Source of the DNA: a candidate division KSB1 bacterium
GTDB lineage: Bacteria; Zhuqueibacterota; Zhuqueibacteria; JANLFK01; Oleimicrobiaceae
DNA length: 64,000 nucleotides
Assembly: GCA_034506335.1 (NCBI GenBank)
Contig: JAPDPR010000006.1
Coordinates: forward strand, 29,470-93,469
Reading direction: 5' to 3'
How positions within the stretch are numbered: the first letter of the stretch is position 1; the number at the start of each line of letters is the position of its first letter. This document shows positions 51,112 to 59,633 of this stretch, one piece after another. Under the pieces are notes generated by a model. The model saw only the letters and a program-made list of their open reading frames with translations, did no database searches and had not been told where the DNA came from. A program made the position numbers and the translations under genes.

Positions 51112-51420
51112 TCATGGACGCAGACTCTCCCGGCCGGCCTTCTTCTGGGGTAAGAAGGCTATCACTAACCCACGGAGGCTGTAAACGAAGAGGGCGAAAA
51201 GAAAGTACGACGAAGTAAACTTGTCCGGCAGACCGCTGCGCACCAGGCTCGACCAGAAGAGCAGGGCCAAGAGTGCCCACAGCAGTCGTCGCAGCATAGA
51301 GATAATACGCGCCGGTACGGCTCGACGATGGAGGAATGCGGCATACCAGGCAACGAACAGGTCAACCACTACGAGCAGTACTAATCCCCCGAGCGTGGCC
51401 GAAAGGATCTTGAGTCCCAT
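51112..51420 (-). CDS. Small three-span membrane protein
   Basis: A 102-residue protein. Three hydrophobic segments lie near residues 5-29, 45-62 and 70-90, with positive loops (HRRAVPARIISMLRR) on what would be the cytosolic side. GGAGGAGAAAGAG precedes the ATG at 51420. It follows nadB by 48 bases on the same strand and is probably co-transcribed. No family is recognised and no function can be given. Confidence 0.65.
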   Translation of the reverse strand: MGLKILSATLGGLVLLVVVDLFVAWYAAFLHRRAVPARIISMLRRLLWALLALLFWSSLVRSGLPDKFTSSYFLFALFVYSLRGLVIAFLPQKKAGRESLRP

Positions 51421-51468
51421 CTCTTTCTCCTCCGATACAGGGGCCGCGTCGCCTCGGGAAGGTAGAGG

Positions 51469-53130
51469 CTATTCCTTGGTGTGTGCGGTAAAGCGACGGC
51501 GGCGGCAAAGGATGGTGTCACGCTTCCAATTGATGTCGTCCCGCTGGGGATAATCGGTGGTGAAGTGAAGGCCTCGGCTCTCCTTGCGACGGAGGGCGCA
51601 GCGGATGATCAAATCCGCAACTTGGGCGATGTTGCGCAATTCGATCAACCCTTCGGTCACGGTCGTTCGCTTGTAGAAGGCTTCGATTTCGGCCTGGATG
51701 AGCCGCACCCTGCGCAGCGCCCGCTGCAGACGAAAATCAGAACGCACAATCCCCACATAATTCCACATGAGGGTCTGAATCTCTTCGCGATCATGCGCGA
51801 TGAGAACCCACTCTTCGCTGTTGAAAGTTCCGGAGTCATCCCAGGCGGGGAAGGAGGGCAGAGGTTGCCGCATCTGGCCAGCAAAGGCCACGGCGTCTTG
51901 GTACGCGTGGTGGGAAAAGACGACGGCCTCCAGCAGGGAGTTGGAAGCAAGACGATTGGCCCCATGCAAACCTGTGCAGGCCACTTCTCCGCAGGCATAT
52001 AGGCCGGCAATATTGGTCCGTGCGTGGATGTCGGTGACCACGCCCCCACATGCATAGTGGGCAGCTGGTACCACTGGGATCCACTCCTTGGTTATGTCGA
52101 TCTTGTGCCTGAGGCAGGTCTCGTAGATGTGGGGAAAGCGGCTCTTGACGGCCTCTGCATCCAAGTGGGTAACGTCCAAATAGACGCACGGCTCTCCGCG
52201 CTTTTTCATCTCGGTGTCGATGGCTCTTGCCACCACGTCGCGCGGGGCGAGCGAGGCCATCGGGTGGTAGCGTCGCATAAAGTCCTCCCCGTCGCTGGTC
52301 CGCAGGATGCCCCCGAAGCCGCGTACTGCTTCGGAAATGAGGAAAGAACGGCCTGTAGCATGCGGCCCGCGGTACAGGGAGGTAGGATGGAACTGCATGA
52401 ATTCCATGTTGGCGATGCGCGCGCCGGCGCGATAGGCCATCGCCACTCCATCGCCGGTGGCAATCTCCGGGTTGGTGGTATGCAGATAGACTTGTCCACA
52501 CCCCCCGGTGGCCAGTACGGTGGCTTTGGCCACGAACGTCCGCACCCTTTTCTGGGCCACATCCAACACGTAGGCCCCCCAGCAGTGGAGGCGCTTGGCC
52601 TTAGCTTCTTCCTCAGGACCGAGTTGGTGCTCGGTGAGCAAATCGACGGCGACGTGGTTTTCCAGCACTAGAATGTTCGGGTGGTCCTTAACTGCAGCGA
52701 TGAGCGCGCGTTCAACTTCTGCGCCGGTGTGATCTCGGGCGTGCACGATGCGGTTGCGGCTATGGCCGCCTTCTCGGGCAAGGTCAAAAACTGTACGTCC
52801 TGCCTCATGGCGCATGGTGAACTCGGCCCCCCACTGTACCAGCTCGCGCACGCGCTGTGGCCCCTCTGCCACCACCATCCGCACCACATCTTCATGGCAG
52901 AGTCCTGCCCCGCCCCGCAGGGTGTCTTCAAGATGGATGTCAAAGGAATCGTCAGGCCCAAAGACAGAGGCTATGCCACCTTGGGCATAGTTCGTGTTGG
53001 ACTCGGCGCGCTCTTTCTTTGTGACCACCACCACCTGCCCATGGTCGGCGGCTTTCAACGCAAACGAGAGACCGGCGATGCCACTGCCAATCACCAGAAA
53101 GTCACAGCGCTCGTGGTCGCTGTCCGTCAT
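51469..53130 (-). CDS. nadB: L-aspartate oxidase
   Basis: A 553-residue flavoprotein that oxidises aspartate to iminoaspartate, the first step of NAD synthesis. The ATG at 53130 is used because GGGAGG lies 6 bases before it. The FAD-binding start reads [39 protein letters not shown], the substrate-site segment [16 protein letters not shown] [17 protein letters not shown], and [19 protein letters not shown] are all diagnostic. The C-terminal helical domain is complete. Partner genes nadA and nadC are not nearby. A sigma-70 promoter lies 40 bases upstream. Confidence 0.95.
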   Translation of the reverse strand: MTDSDHERCDFLVIGSGIAGLSFALKAADHGQVVVVTKKERAESNTNYAQGGIASVFGPDDSFDIHLEDTLRGGAGLCHEDVVRMVVAEGPQRVRELVQWGAEFTMRHEAGRTVFDLAREGGHSRNRIVHARDHTGAEVERALIAAVKDHPNILVLENHVAVDLLTEHQLGPEEEAKAKRLHCWGAYVLDVAQKRVRTFVAKATVLATGGCGQVYLHTTNPEIATGDGVAMAYRAGARIANMEFMQFHPTSLYRGPHATGRSFLISEAVRGFGGILRTSDGEDFMRRYHPMASLAPRDVVARAIDTEMKKRGEPCVYLDVTHLDAEAVKSRFPHIYETCLRHKIDITKEWIPVVPAAHYACGGVVTDIHARTNIAGLYACGEVACTGLHGANRLASNSLLEAVVFSHHAYQDAVAFAGQMRQPLPSFPAWDDSGTFNSEEWVLIAHDREEIQTLMWNYVGIVRSDFRLQRALRRVRLIQAEIEAFYKRTTVTEGLIELRNIAQVADLIIRCALRRKESRGLHFTTDYPQRDDINWKRDTILCRRRRFTAHTKE

Positions 53131-53168
53131 CGGTTCCTCCCGACACTCGTGAGCCAATTTGGCGATTC

Positions 53169-53197
53169 AACATAGCACAATTTGCTGCAAAAATCAA
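53169..53197 (-). promoter_or_regulatory. Sigma-70 promoter of nadB
   Basis: On the minus strand: TTGATT (53197-53192), 17-base spacer, TATGTT (53174-53169). Start of transcription would be about 30 bases before the nadB ATG. Confidence 0.75.
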
Positions 53198-53384
53198 GTG
53201 CTTTGTACAAGGCCCCAGGGATGGCCTCGTGGCAGAAATGAGGAGGGACAAAGGCAGGGTGTATCGCGGGTAGGCGTCTTTAGCAAGAGTCTGACTTGCT
53301 TAATGGCTTCGACTTGCCCCTCGCCGGTCGCCCATTAGCCTTAAGGGTACACCAGCCTAGATCTCCAAAGCCGTATTCCAGGCC
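53198..53384. other. Intergenic stretch behind the receiver-like gene
   Basis: About 190 bases with no gene. A short imperfect inverted repeat AGCAAG/CTTGCT lies near 53282. No T run is next to it. Confidence 0.4.
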
Positions 53385-53756
53385 CTAATGCTCCTGTTTT
53401 TCACCCCTGTCGATTAGTTCCAGGAGCTTCTGCTGGCGCAGGGGGCGCTTGAGCACAGCGCTTACGCCGAGCGCCTCGAGTGGGGTTTCGGGTGAATCTG
53501 TCTTGTTGTCATCGATGGCAATGACACGACACCTGGGCGCAATCTGGCGGAGTTCTTGCACCAAGTCGCCCCAGTCCCCATTGTGGGTGTGGGAATCAAA
53601 CCCCACCGCGAGGAGAATCACGTCTGGGGAAAACTCCCGTGCCAAAGTCACCACCGTCTGCCGGTCCTCTGCGATTTCGCAATGGTGGCGGCGGTGGAGC
53701 GCCAAATAAGCCTGCATCTGCGACTTGAGCACGTCGTCGGCGATGACTACTCTCAT
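53385..53756 (-). CDS. Stand-alone receiver-like protein without the phosphorylation Asp
   Basis: A 123-residue protein, the length of one CheY-like domain. The acidic pair MRVVIADD (Asp7, Asp8) is present and the switch Lys is kept at residue 103 (VSAVLKRPL). At the phosphorylation site, where receivers read PDLVLLD, this one reads PDVILLAVGFD, with Ala50 at the Asp position. Asp54 is four residues away and could not replace it in the usual geometry. No output domain is attached and no kinase gene is near. It is probably a pseudo-receiver that acts by binding a partner, unphosphorylated. Confidence 0.8.
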   Translation of the reverse strand: MRVVIADDVLKSQMQAYLALHRRHHCEIAEDRQTVVTLAREFSPDVILLAVGFDSHTHNGDWGDLVQELRQIAPRCRVIAIDDNKTDSPETPLEALGVSAVLKRPLRQQKLLELIDRGEKQEH

Positions 53757-53866
53757 TACCCTTTCCGCAGCTTGTGACAGTTCCGTAACTCCATCTTAAC
53801 ATAGAGACGCCATACGGTTTTTGCGGACAGGGTCTGCAGAGCTGAGCCACCGTATCCCCGGCCCCT

Positions 53867-55408
53867 TCAATAGAGCTTCACTAACTCTGTACCTGGGTAG
53901 TAATGGGCGAGAATCTGGCGGTAGTCATAGCCCTGGGCGGCCATAGTTGTGGCGCCTACCTGGCACAGACCCACGCCGTGCCCCCAGCCGGCGCCATGGA
54001 GGACAAACCGACGCACCCTACCTTGCGCATCTCGTTCCCTTTCGATGTAGAAGCAGGCGCTGTACAAGTGCGACTCAGAGAGAATGCGGCGTATCTCCAG
54101 CTCCTTGCCCACCACAAATGTGCCTCGGCTGCCTACAACTTGCAGGCTCATCAGTCTGCCGGACGCCCCTCGAGCCCCTGGAACAAGGTCCACCAGCTCC
54201 CCGAACTCAATGCCCGTTTTGCGGGCGATGAGCTCCTGCAGCTCTTCCCGCGAGTAGCAGACCTGCCAGCGGAAGAGACGATTAGAGTCGCCAAGACTGT
54301 CCGGCACTGGGTACCGCTGGGTATTGCAGAACACATCCGGATTGCTGTCGATAAAGGCGCGCGCCTTGTCCTCGTCATCGATAGGAAATGGAATGGCTGT
54401 TCGCCCATCCGTGAAGGGCACCAGGTAAGGGACGCGTCGTTCGTCCCACACGTTGGCATAATCCTCGGCGACGCCCCCGCAGATCTTTGAGTAGCGGGCG
54501 TCGCACACCTTGCCCCGGAACATGAGCACTTCACCGCGCGTAGCGGCGGCAGCAGCCCGCGATTGTTCCATCACGTAGCCAGCCCCCCAGTACCGTTGAC
54601 AGTGGTCATCGGCGCAGAGATGGAAAGGTTCGGCCGCATGGTGCTTGCCCATAGTTGCCAATACAGTGGCCCTGGCGGCAACGGTCTGGGCGCGCAGTAA
54701 GTCAGGAGGACAATCCACCGTCATTTCCGAGGAATTCACGCTGGCAAGATAGTCTTCTATGAGCAGCTCGTCGATGGCTACCAGTTTCCCCTGGTTGTTC
54801 ACGGTGACCTCCAGCGCGCCGAACAGCGTCTGGTCCTCCAGGTGCTGCCAGTGGAACTCCACACCGACGACTACGTTTGCCAGAGTGATTACACCCTTTT
54901 TCCCGGCCGGTGGCACCAAGCGCACCGTGTTCTCAAAGCTCTGGCCGGCGCAGTGCAGGGTAGCCCTGGGCTTTCGCACTGCCTGCTCCACGACCAGATA
55001 GACGGCGGGAATCTCGTGTTGGCGGCGAAAATCCACGGCGTCATGCTCGTTGGCAAACGGTCCGGCCAGCACCCAGTACTCTCTATTGTCCACCCTCGTA
55101 GCACCCAAGTCCACCTCAAGCCCTGCGTGGCGGTAAGTGACCGGCCAGCCCTTTTCGCCGTACTCGACTGCTGCCCTCTGAGCCTCCTCTTTCGTATCCC
55201 TAATTGCCAGACGAACAAAATAGTCTATCTGGGCGGGAACTGCAGCAGAAGCGGAGACCTGGTAGGTACCTGCCGCCAGTTGGGTCCGGGCCTCCCCGCT
55301 GGCGTCGTAAAGCGTGCAGGGTTCACGTAACCGGAAAGTGACAAGGTCCGCCGCGCGTATCATTCCGATGCGCACCAACGGTTCCATTCCTGGGGTGTGA
55401 TGGCTCAT
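53867..55408 (-). CDS. SpoIID/LytB-domain protein with SPOR-like region
   Basis: A 513-residue protein from the ATG at 55408 (GAGGAG upstream). Residues 60-140 look like a SPOR-type repeat (DYFVRLAIRDTKEEAQRAA, YWVLAGPFANEHDAV), which binds bare glycan strands. The SpoIID domain covers about 200-510: EDYLASVNSSEMTVDCPPDLLRAQTVAARATV, ARYSKICGGVAEDYANVW and HGAGWGHGVGLCQVGA are diagnostic, including the catalytic-type Glu. SpoIID cuts peptidoglycan glycans; in Gram-negative bacteria it is found as an amidase enhancer. No signal peptide is seen at the chosen start, which is odd for a wall enzyme. Confidence 0.87.
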   Translation of the reverse strand: MSHHTPGMEPLVRIGMIRAADLVTFRLREPCTLYDASGEARTQLAAGTYQVSASAAVPAQIDYFVRLAIRDTKEEAQRAAVEYGEKGWPVTYRHAGLEVDLGATRVDNREYWVLAGPFANEHDAVDFRRQHEIPAVYLVVEQAVRKPRATLHCAGQSFENTVRLVPPAGKKGVITLANVVVGVEFHWQHLEDQTLFGALEVTVNNQGKLVAIDELLIEDYLASVNSSEMTVDCPPDLLRAQTVAARATVLATMGKHHAAEPFHLCADDHCQRYWGAGYVMEQSRAAAAATRGEVLMFRGKVCDARYSKICGGVAEDYANVWDERRVPYLVPFTDGRTAIPFPIDDEDKARAFIDSNPDVFCNTQRYPVPDSLGDSNRLFRWQVCYSREELQELIARKTGIEFGELVDLVPGARGASGRLMSLQVVGSRGTFVVGKELEIRRILSESHLYSACFYIERERDAQGRVRRFVLHGAGWGHGVGLCQVGATTMAAQGYDYRQILAHYYPGTELVKLY

Positions 55409-55420
55409 CAGAGACGCTCC

Positions 55421-56230
55421 TCATGTCTTACGAGTTTCGCCTGTCCGGCAGACAGCGAAGAAAAGGCGGACACTTCCCACCAGCAGAATTAGAGCGGGCA
55501 CAAGCAGGCGAGGGCGTACGTGTCCGTGCCACAAGTACCACGAGGCCTGGTCAAAGCCCAAATTGATCCCCAGCACCGACAGACCGTTGTTGGTGGCGTG
55601 CACTATGGCGCTCGGCAGCACACTGTCGCTGCGCCAGGCAAGGAGCCCCAGGAGCACGCCGAACACCAGGATTTGGAGGCTCGTCCACGGATTCATGTGG
55701 AGCAGAGCAAAGGCGAGCGCGCAAAAGACGATGCCTCGACTTGCGTCGATGCTGCGCTCGAAGGACTGCTGCAGGAAACCGCGGAAAAGCATCTCTTCAA
55801 GGAGGCCGGCTGCTAGCACGGCAAACAACACCACCGACACGCCTTCCTCGGGAGAGCTGATAGTCAACAGTTGCTTGATCTGGTGGACGAGTGCTTCAGG
55901 CATGGGGAAGACAAGGTTGACGAGACGGTCCAGTTCATCCATGACCACCGTTGCGGCGACCCCGATGAGCAGGGCCAAGACCGCCTGGGACCAAGACACC
56001 GTGCGCAGTCGAAATACGCGCGCAAAAGGGTAGCGGCCAGCCACTGTGGCGACTACTGCGGGCAGGATGATGGAGAGCTCGGCCACGAGCAGTAGCTTCT
56101 TGCTCAAGAAAAATGCTGCACCCACAGTGACGACGATCATGAACAGCAACGTGATGAAAATGATCCCGATGCTAAGGCCCAGTCCGGGATGAGGCGCGGA
56201 AGGAACTGGGTGCGAAGCTTTCTCCTCCAC
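55421..56230 (-). CDS. CPBP-family intramembrane metalloprotease
   Basis: A 269-residue protein from GTG at 56230 with AAAGGA upstream. Seven to eight membrane spans are visible. The CPBP motifs are complete: EEMLFRGFLQQ near residue 145 (EExxxR), FALLHMNPW near 178 (FxxxH) and AIVHATNNGLSVLG near 213 (HxxN). The family includes CAAX-type proteases and Abi immunity proteins. It lies 12 bases upstream of the SpoIID gene on the same strand. Substrates are unknown. Confidence 0.88.
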   Translation of the reverse strand: MEEKASHPVPSAPHPGLGLSIGIIFITLLFMIVVTVGAAFFLSKKLLLVAELSIILPAVVATVAGRYPFARVFRLRTVSWSQAVLALLIGVAATVVMDELDRLVNLVFPMPEALVHQIKQLLTISSPEEGVSVVLFAVLAAGLLEEMLFRGFLQQSFERSIDASRGIVFCALAFALLHMNPWTSLQILVFGVLLGLLAWRSDSVLPSAIVHATNNGLSVLGINLGFDQASWYLWHGHVRPRLLVPALILLVGSVRLFFAVCRTGETRKT

Positions 56231-56361
56231 GAGGTTGTCCTTTCACAAGTGCCAGTGCTTCGATTCGCGTGTTGGTAAAGGGGAGGGCTTGTTCCACTCG
56301 CCCTTTCCTTGTCCACTCTTCAGCTGGGATAATCTCGGTTGATTGGCCAAATGCCCTTTTG

Positions 56362-57216
56362 TCACACCAGCAGATCGCCCTGCTGGCCCGGCACAGTCGG
56401 TGTAAGGTGGCTCTGCCGGGCCGCAATGTGAGCCAGGACAATGCCTGCCGCCACGGCGACGTTGAGGGAGTCGCCTGCGCCGTACCGTTCGATCCGAATC
56501 CCATCGTCGCACAGTGCAGCAATTCCGCGGTCGACGCCGGATGCCTCTCCGCCAAATACCACCACGCAGGCAGCAGGAACCGCGAGCTCCAGGAGCGCAG
56601 TGCGAGCACGCATGTCGGTGTAAAAGAGCGAAAAGCCTCTGTCCCTGAGCAGAGGAAGAGAGGCGCGCAAGTCGATTTCGTCGTAGACTGGCACGTGGAA
56701 GATGGCCCCTGCAGTGCTGCGAACGGTCTTAGGGTTAGTGATATCGACGGTCGTGCGGTCGCACAGTAAGCCCCTTACGCCGAACCAGGCGCAGGTTCTG
56801 ACGATCGCGCCAGCGTTTCCAGGGTCGGCAATGCCATTGAGCGCAACAACAATCCCTCGTGGCGCCAGCTCTGGGTCAAGGGATCCGTAGGGCCAGTGCG
56901 CCACTGCCACCATCCCCTGGCTCTGGACGGTGTCAGCGATGGTGCGGAAGGCTTGCCGTTCGGCAGCAAGAAGGGGCACTCCGGCCTGCTCCAGTGCCTG
57001 AGCGAGTTTGACGGCCCGCTCGCTGTGCAGCGCCTGAGGTGCGAGGACCACGGCCTCTAACCTTGCTTGGGCCGCAAGCGCCTCCTCGATGCACCTGATT
57101 CCTTCTACCAGGAATTTGCGGTCACGCGTCCGGTACTTCTTGACCAGCAGTAAGCGGTAGTACCTGAGCTGGTTGTGTGACAGGGGCGTTGTCCGGGGAG
57201 CATAAGGCTGAGCCAC
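56362..57216 (-). CDS. SPOUT RNA methyltransferase with N-terminal substrate-binding domain (RlmB/TrmH-like)
   Basis: A 284-residue protein. The GTG at 57216 is used because AAGGAGG lies 8 bases before it; a GTG at 57225 is too close. The N-terminal part (YRTRDRKFLVEGIRCIEEAL) is the 23S rRNA- or tRNA-binding domain of RlmB-type enzymes. The SPOUT domain holds VVALNGIADPGNAGAIVRTC near 127, VVFGGEASGVDRGIA near 225 and GAGDSLNVAVAAGIVLAHI near 250. It methylates a ribose or, in some relatives, a base. It follows hisS by 21 bases and is the last of that unit. Confidence 0.9.
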   Translation of the reverse strand: MAQPYAPRTTPLSHNQLRYYRLLLVKKYRTRDRKFLVEGIRCIEEALAAQARLEAVVLAPQALHSERAVKLAQALEQAGVPLLAAERQAFRTIADTVQSQGMVAVAHWPYGSLDPELAPRGIVVALNGIADPGNAGAIVRTCAWFGVRGLLCDRTTVDITNPKTVRSTAGAIFHVPVYDEIDLRASLPLLRDRGFSLFYTDMRARTALLELAVPAACVVVFGGEASGVDRGIAALCDDGIRIERYGAGDSLNVAVAAGIVLAHIAARQSHLTPTVPGQQGDLLV

Positions 57217-57237
57217 CGGAAGCACCTCCTTGCCTGC

Positions 57238-58515
57238 TCACGGAGAGGTCGAGCTCGCGAGGGTAGCTCGTATGTGCTCTACCAAGCGCGCCAACGGCAC
57301 TTCCTGCTGCGTGCCACTCAGCATGTCCTTCACTGCCGCAGTCTGTCGCGCTGCCTCGTCTTCGCCAACGATGACCACCAGAGGCGTGCCCAGCCGATTT
57401 GCCTCCCTAAGTTGAGCCTTGAGGCTCCGATCTCCAGGCGCGAATGTGGTCGCTACCCCCGCGTCGCGAAGTGAGGATATCACCCGCAAGGCAATCATTC
57501 GCGCCAATTGGCCGTGGTAGGCCACAAAGACGCGCGGCTTGGGGAGCTCGGGAACGGCCAGCCCTTGTTCCTTCATGCTCAAAATGATCCGCTCGATGCC
57601 CGAGCCGAAGCCGATACCCGGTGTGGGCGGCCCGCCCAGCTGCTCGATCAGGCCATCATAGCGGCCACCGCCACACATGGCATTCTGGGCCCCGATGCCC
57701 TCCACCCACACCTCAAAGACAGTCTTGGTGTAGTAGTCCAGCCCGCGCACCAGCCGATGATTAAGCGTGTAGGGCCGACCCAAAAGGTCAAGGTATTGGC
57801 GTAGCGTGGCAAAGTGGGTTGCACATTCCTCGCACAGGTGGTCAACTAAGGGTGGCGCGCCGGCGATAATAGGCTGGCAGCTCTCGACCTTGCAGTCCAG
57901 CACGCGCAGCGGATTCCTTTCCAATCGCCGCTGACAATCTGGACAAATCTCGTGAATGTGGCCTTGGTAGTAAGCGCGGAGGGCCTCCAGATAGCCAGGC
58001 CGGCAGCGGGGGCACCCTGTACTGTTCAGCTGGAAACGAAGCCCTCGAAAGCCCAACTCTGCGTAGAGATGCCACGCTATGGACATCACCTCCACGTCAA
58101 CGGCCGGGTCCTGCTCGCCCAGCGCCTCCACGTTGAACTGGGTGTGTTGGCGGAACCGCCCAGCCTGGGGGCGCTCATACCTGAAGATGGGCCCAATGGA
58201 GAAGAGTCGGACCGGCTTGGGCCGCGTGTGCAGGCCGTTTTGAAGGTAGGCCCGGACTACGGCGGCCGTAAACTCGGGCCGCAGTGTCAAAGACTCCTGA
58301 CTCCGATCGGAGAAGGTGTACATCTCCTTTTCCACGATGTCGGTACCGGCGCCTACGCCGCGCTCAAAGAGTTGCGTCTGCTCAAAAATCGGCGTGTCAA
58401 TGCGCTCGTATCCGTAGAGTGCACAGATGCGATGGATTTGAGCCTCGATATGACGCCAATAAGGTTGTTCGTCGGGCAGCACGTCGCGCGTGCCCTTGAT
58501 GGACTGGTACCTCAC
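57238..58515 (-). CDS. hisS: Histidyl-tRNA synthetase
   Basis: A 425-residue class II synthetase from GTG 58515 (AAGGA upstream). The frame is open much further upstream, but family homology starts exactly here with RYQSIKGTRDVLPDEQPYW. Motif 2 region FSIGPIFRYERPQAGRFRQHTQFNVE, the His-specific LVRGLDYYTKTVFEVW and motif 3 GIGFGSGIERIILSM are complete, and the C-terminal anticodon-binding domain covers the last 95 residues. CPDCQ and CEEC pairs in the insertion suggest a zinc-like site, which some HisRS have. It lies in a minus-strand unit with the zinc-ribbon protein and an RNA methyltransferase. Confidence 0.96.
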   Translation of the reverse strand: MRYQSIKGTRDVLPDEQPYWRHIEAQIHRICALYGYERIDTPIFEQTQLFERGVGAGTDIVEKEMYTFSDRSQESLTLRPEFTAAVVRAYLQNGLHTRPKPVRLFSIGPIFRYERPQAGRFRQHTQFNVEALGEQDPAVDVEVMSIAWHLYAELGFRGLRFQLNSTGCPRCRPGYLEALRAYYQGHIHEICPDCQRRLERNPLRVLDCKVESCQPIIAGAPPLVDHLCEECATHFATLRQYLDLLGRPYTLNHRLVRGLDYYTKTVFEVWVEGIGAQNAMCGGGRYDGLIEQLGGPPTPGIGFGSGIERIILSMKEQGLAVPELPKPRVFVAYHGQLARMIALRVISSLRDAGVATTFAPGDRSLKAQLREANRLGTPLVVIVGEDEAARQTAAVKDMLSGTQQEVPLARLVEHIRATLASSTSP

Positions 58516-58571
58516 CTTCAGCGTCCTTAACTTTACCTGGGGTGACGAGGTGTCGGAAAAAAGGGGCCTGC

Positions 58572-58913
58572 TCAGATGTGGTTGAGCATTTGGTGGAGAA
58601 TGGCCGCAGCACGTCGCCGGTGACGCTTTGGGACTACAAGCACCGCTTGGCTCCCCACTGCACCAAGTCCCTTGCTCCCCAGCGCCCCAGAAACCACATC
58701 CTGCCTGATGGAGGCGGGAATGCCGGCACGCAAGAGGGCCTCCCTGACCATTTCCGCATAGAGGGTGCCAGGTAATGAGGGCAAGGCTACCCACTCCTCG
58801 GCCTCTCCAGCCTCTTCCACGGACGGAAGGTCTGCGACCAACCTTACCCTACATTCGGGACAGACCTTCGTTCCCTCGATGTATTCGTAGCTACAGCTTG
58901 GACAGAACGGCAT
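58572..58913 (-). CDS. Zinc-ribbon and DUF2007-type signal-like protein
   Basis: A 113-residue protein. The start MPFCPSCSYEYIEGTKVCPEC carries two CxxC pairs of a zinc ribbon (residues 4-7 and 18-21). After an acidic linker, residues 45-105 (AEMVREALLRAGIPASIRQDV, then AVLVVPKRHRRRAAAIL) fit the DUF2007 fold, a small ferredoxin-like domain similar to P-II proteins. The gene is 56 bases upstream of hisS. Its function is unknown. The coding frame and start (GAGG upstream) are well supported. Confidence 0.83.
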   Translation of the reverse strand: MPFCPSCSYEYIEGTKVCPECRVRLVADLPSVEEAGEAEEWVALPSLPGTLYAEMVREALLRAGIPASIRQDVVSGALGSKGLGAVGSQAVLVVPKRHRRRAAAILHQMLNHI

Positions 58914-58943
58914 ACGTAAGACCTCGCCTGTGAGCGCGGCCCC

Positions 58944-59411
58944 TTATCCGAAACAGGCGTCTTCTTCCTTCTCAATTGCCGCCAACACCTCTTCTGGCGT
59001 CTTTGCCTTGATCAGACGGGCCCTGAACTCGGGTCGATGCATAAGACGCGAGATATGACTCAGCGCCTTCAAATGAGGGCCTGTCTGGTCGTAAGGGCCG
59101 ACAAGCAAGAACACCAACCGCACCGGCTTATCGTCGATAGAGCCAAATTCTACCTCGTCCTTTGTCACGCCAAAAGAGGCAACCAGATTCTTCACCCCAT
59201 CAGCCTTGCCATGCGGTATGGCAACGCCATCGCCCACGCCCGTGCTCATGACCCGTTCGCGGTCCAATACCGCCTTCAGCACTTTGTCCCGGTCCTCGAT
59301 CTTGCCAGCGGCATAAAGTGCGTCAACCATTTCCTCGATGAGCTTGTCCTTTTCTGTGCTCACCAAGGGAATGCGAATGGTCTCTTTGCTCAGAATTTCT
59401 CTTAGCTTCAT
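58944..59411 (-). CDS. PTS EIIA-like nitrogen-regulatory protein (PtsN type)
   Basis: A 155-residue EIIA-fructose/Ntr domain protein. The phosphorylatable His is His67 in GVGDGVAIPHGKADGVKN, the family's active-site segment. RLVFLLVGP and HLKALSHISRLMHRPEFR are also typical. Such stand-alone proteins take phosphate from NPr or HPr and regulate potassium uptake or nitrogen and carbon use; no other PTS component gene lies here. It opens the minus-strand unit that runs through hisS. The ribosome site is GGAGGG. Confidence 0.92.
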   Translation of the reverse strand: MKLREILSKETIRIPLVSTEKDKLIEEMVDALYAAGKIEDRDKVLKAVLDRERVMSTGVGDGVAIPHGKADGVKNLVASFGVTKDEVEFGSIDDKPVRLVFLLVGPYDQTGPHLKALSHISRLMHRPEFRARLIKAKTPEEVLAAIEKEEDACFG

Positions 59412-59633
59412 GTTCCCACTACTCCCTCCAAAGTCGCCCCAAATTTATAACAAAATCTGAAATATGCAAACCCTTTCTCTTGTCCCCGACAGAGCAGACT
59501 CCCCGGTACCGGGTCCAAGTGAGGTTTTCCATGCGCAGGGGGATTGGTTTACCGTAAAAAGCAGTGAGAAGGATTTTCAGAGGAGTCGATGAAGGGAACA
59601 TTCTGAAGTTGAGCGCGCACGCGAGGAGGGACA
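59412..59633. other. Divergent intergenic region between EIIA and metallophosphatase genes
   Basis: About 220 bases between two divergent genes, so both promoters should be here. A TATAAA box lies on the minus strand near 59444, without a clear -35 at normal spacing. I do not assign promoters. Confidence 0.35.

Noticed and set aside
57238..58794. N-terminal extension of hisS by 93 codons
   Set aside because: It overlaps the zinc-ribbon gene and has no likeness to HisRS; the conserved start is at the GTG at 58515.
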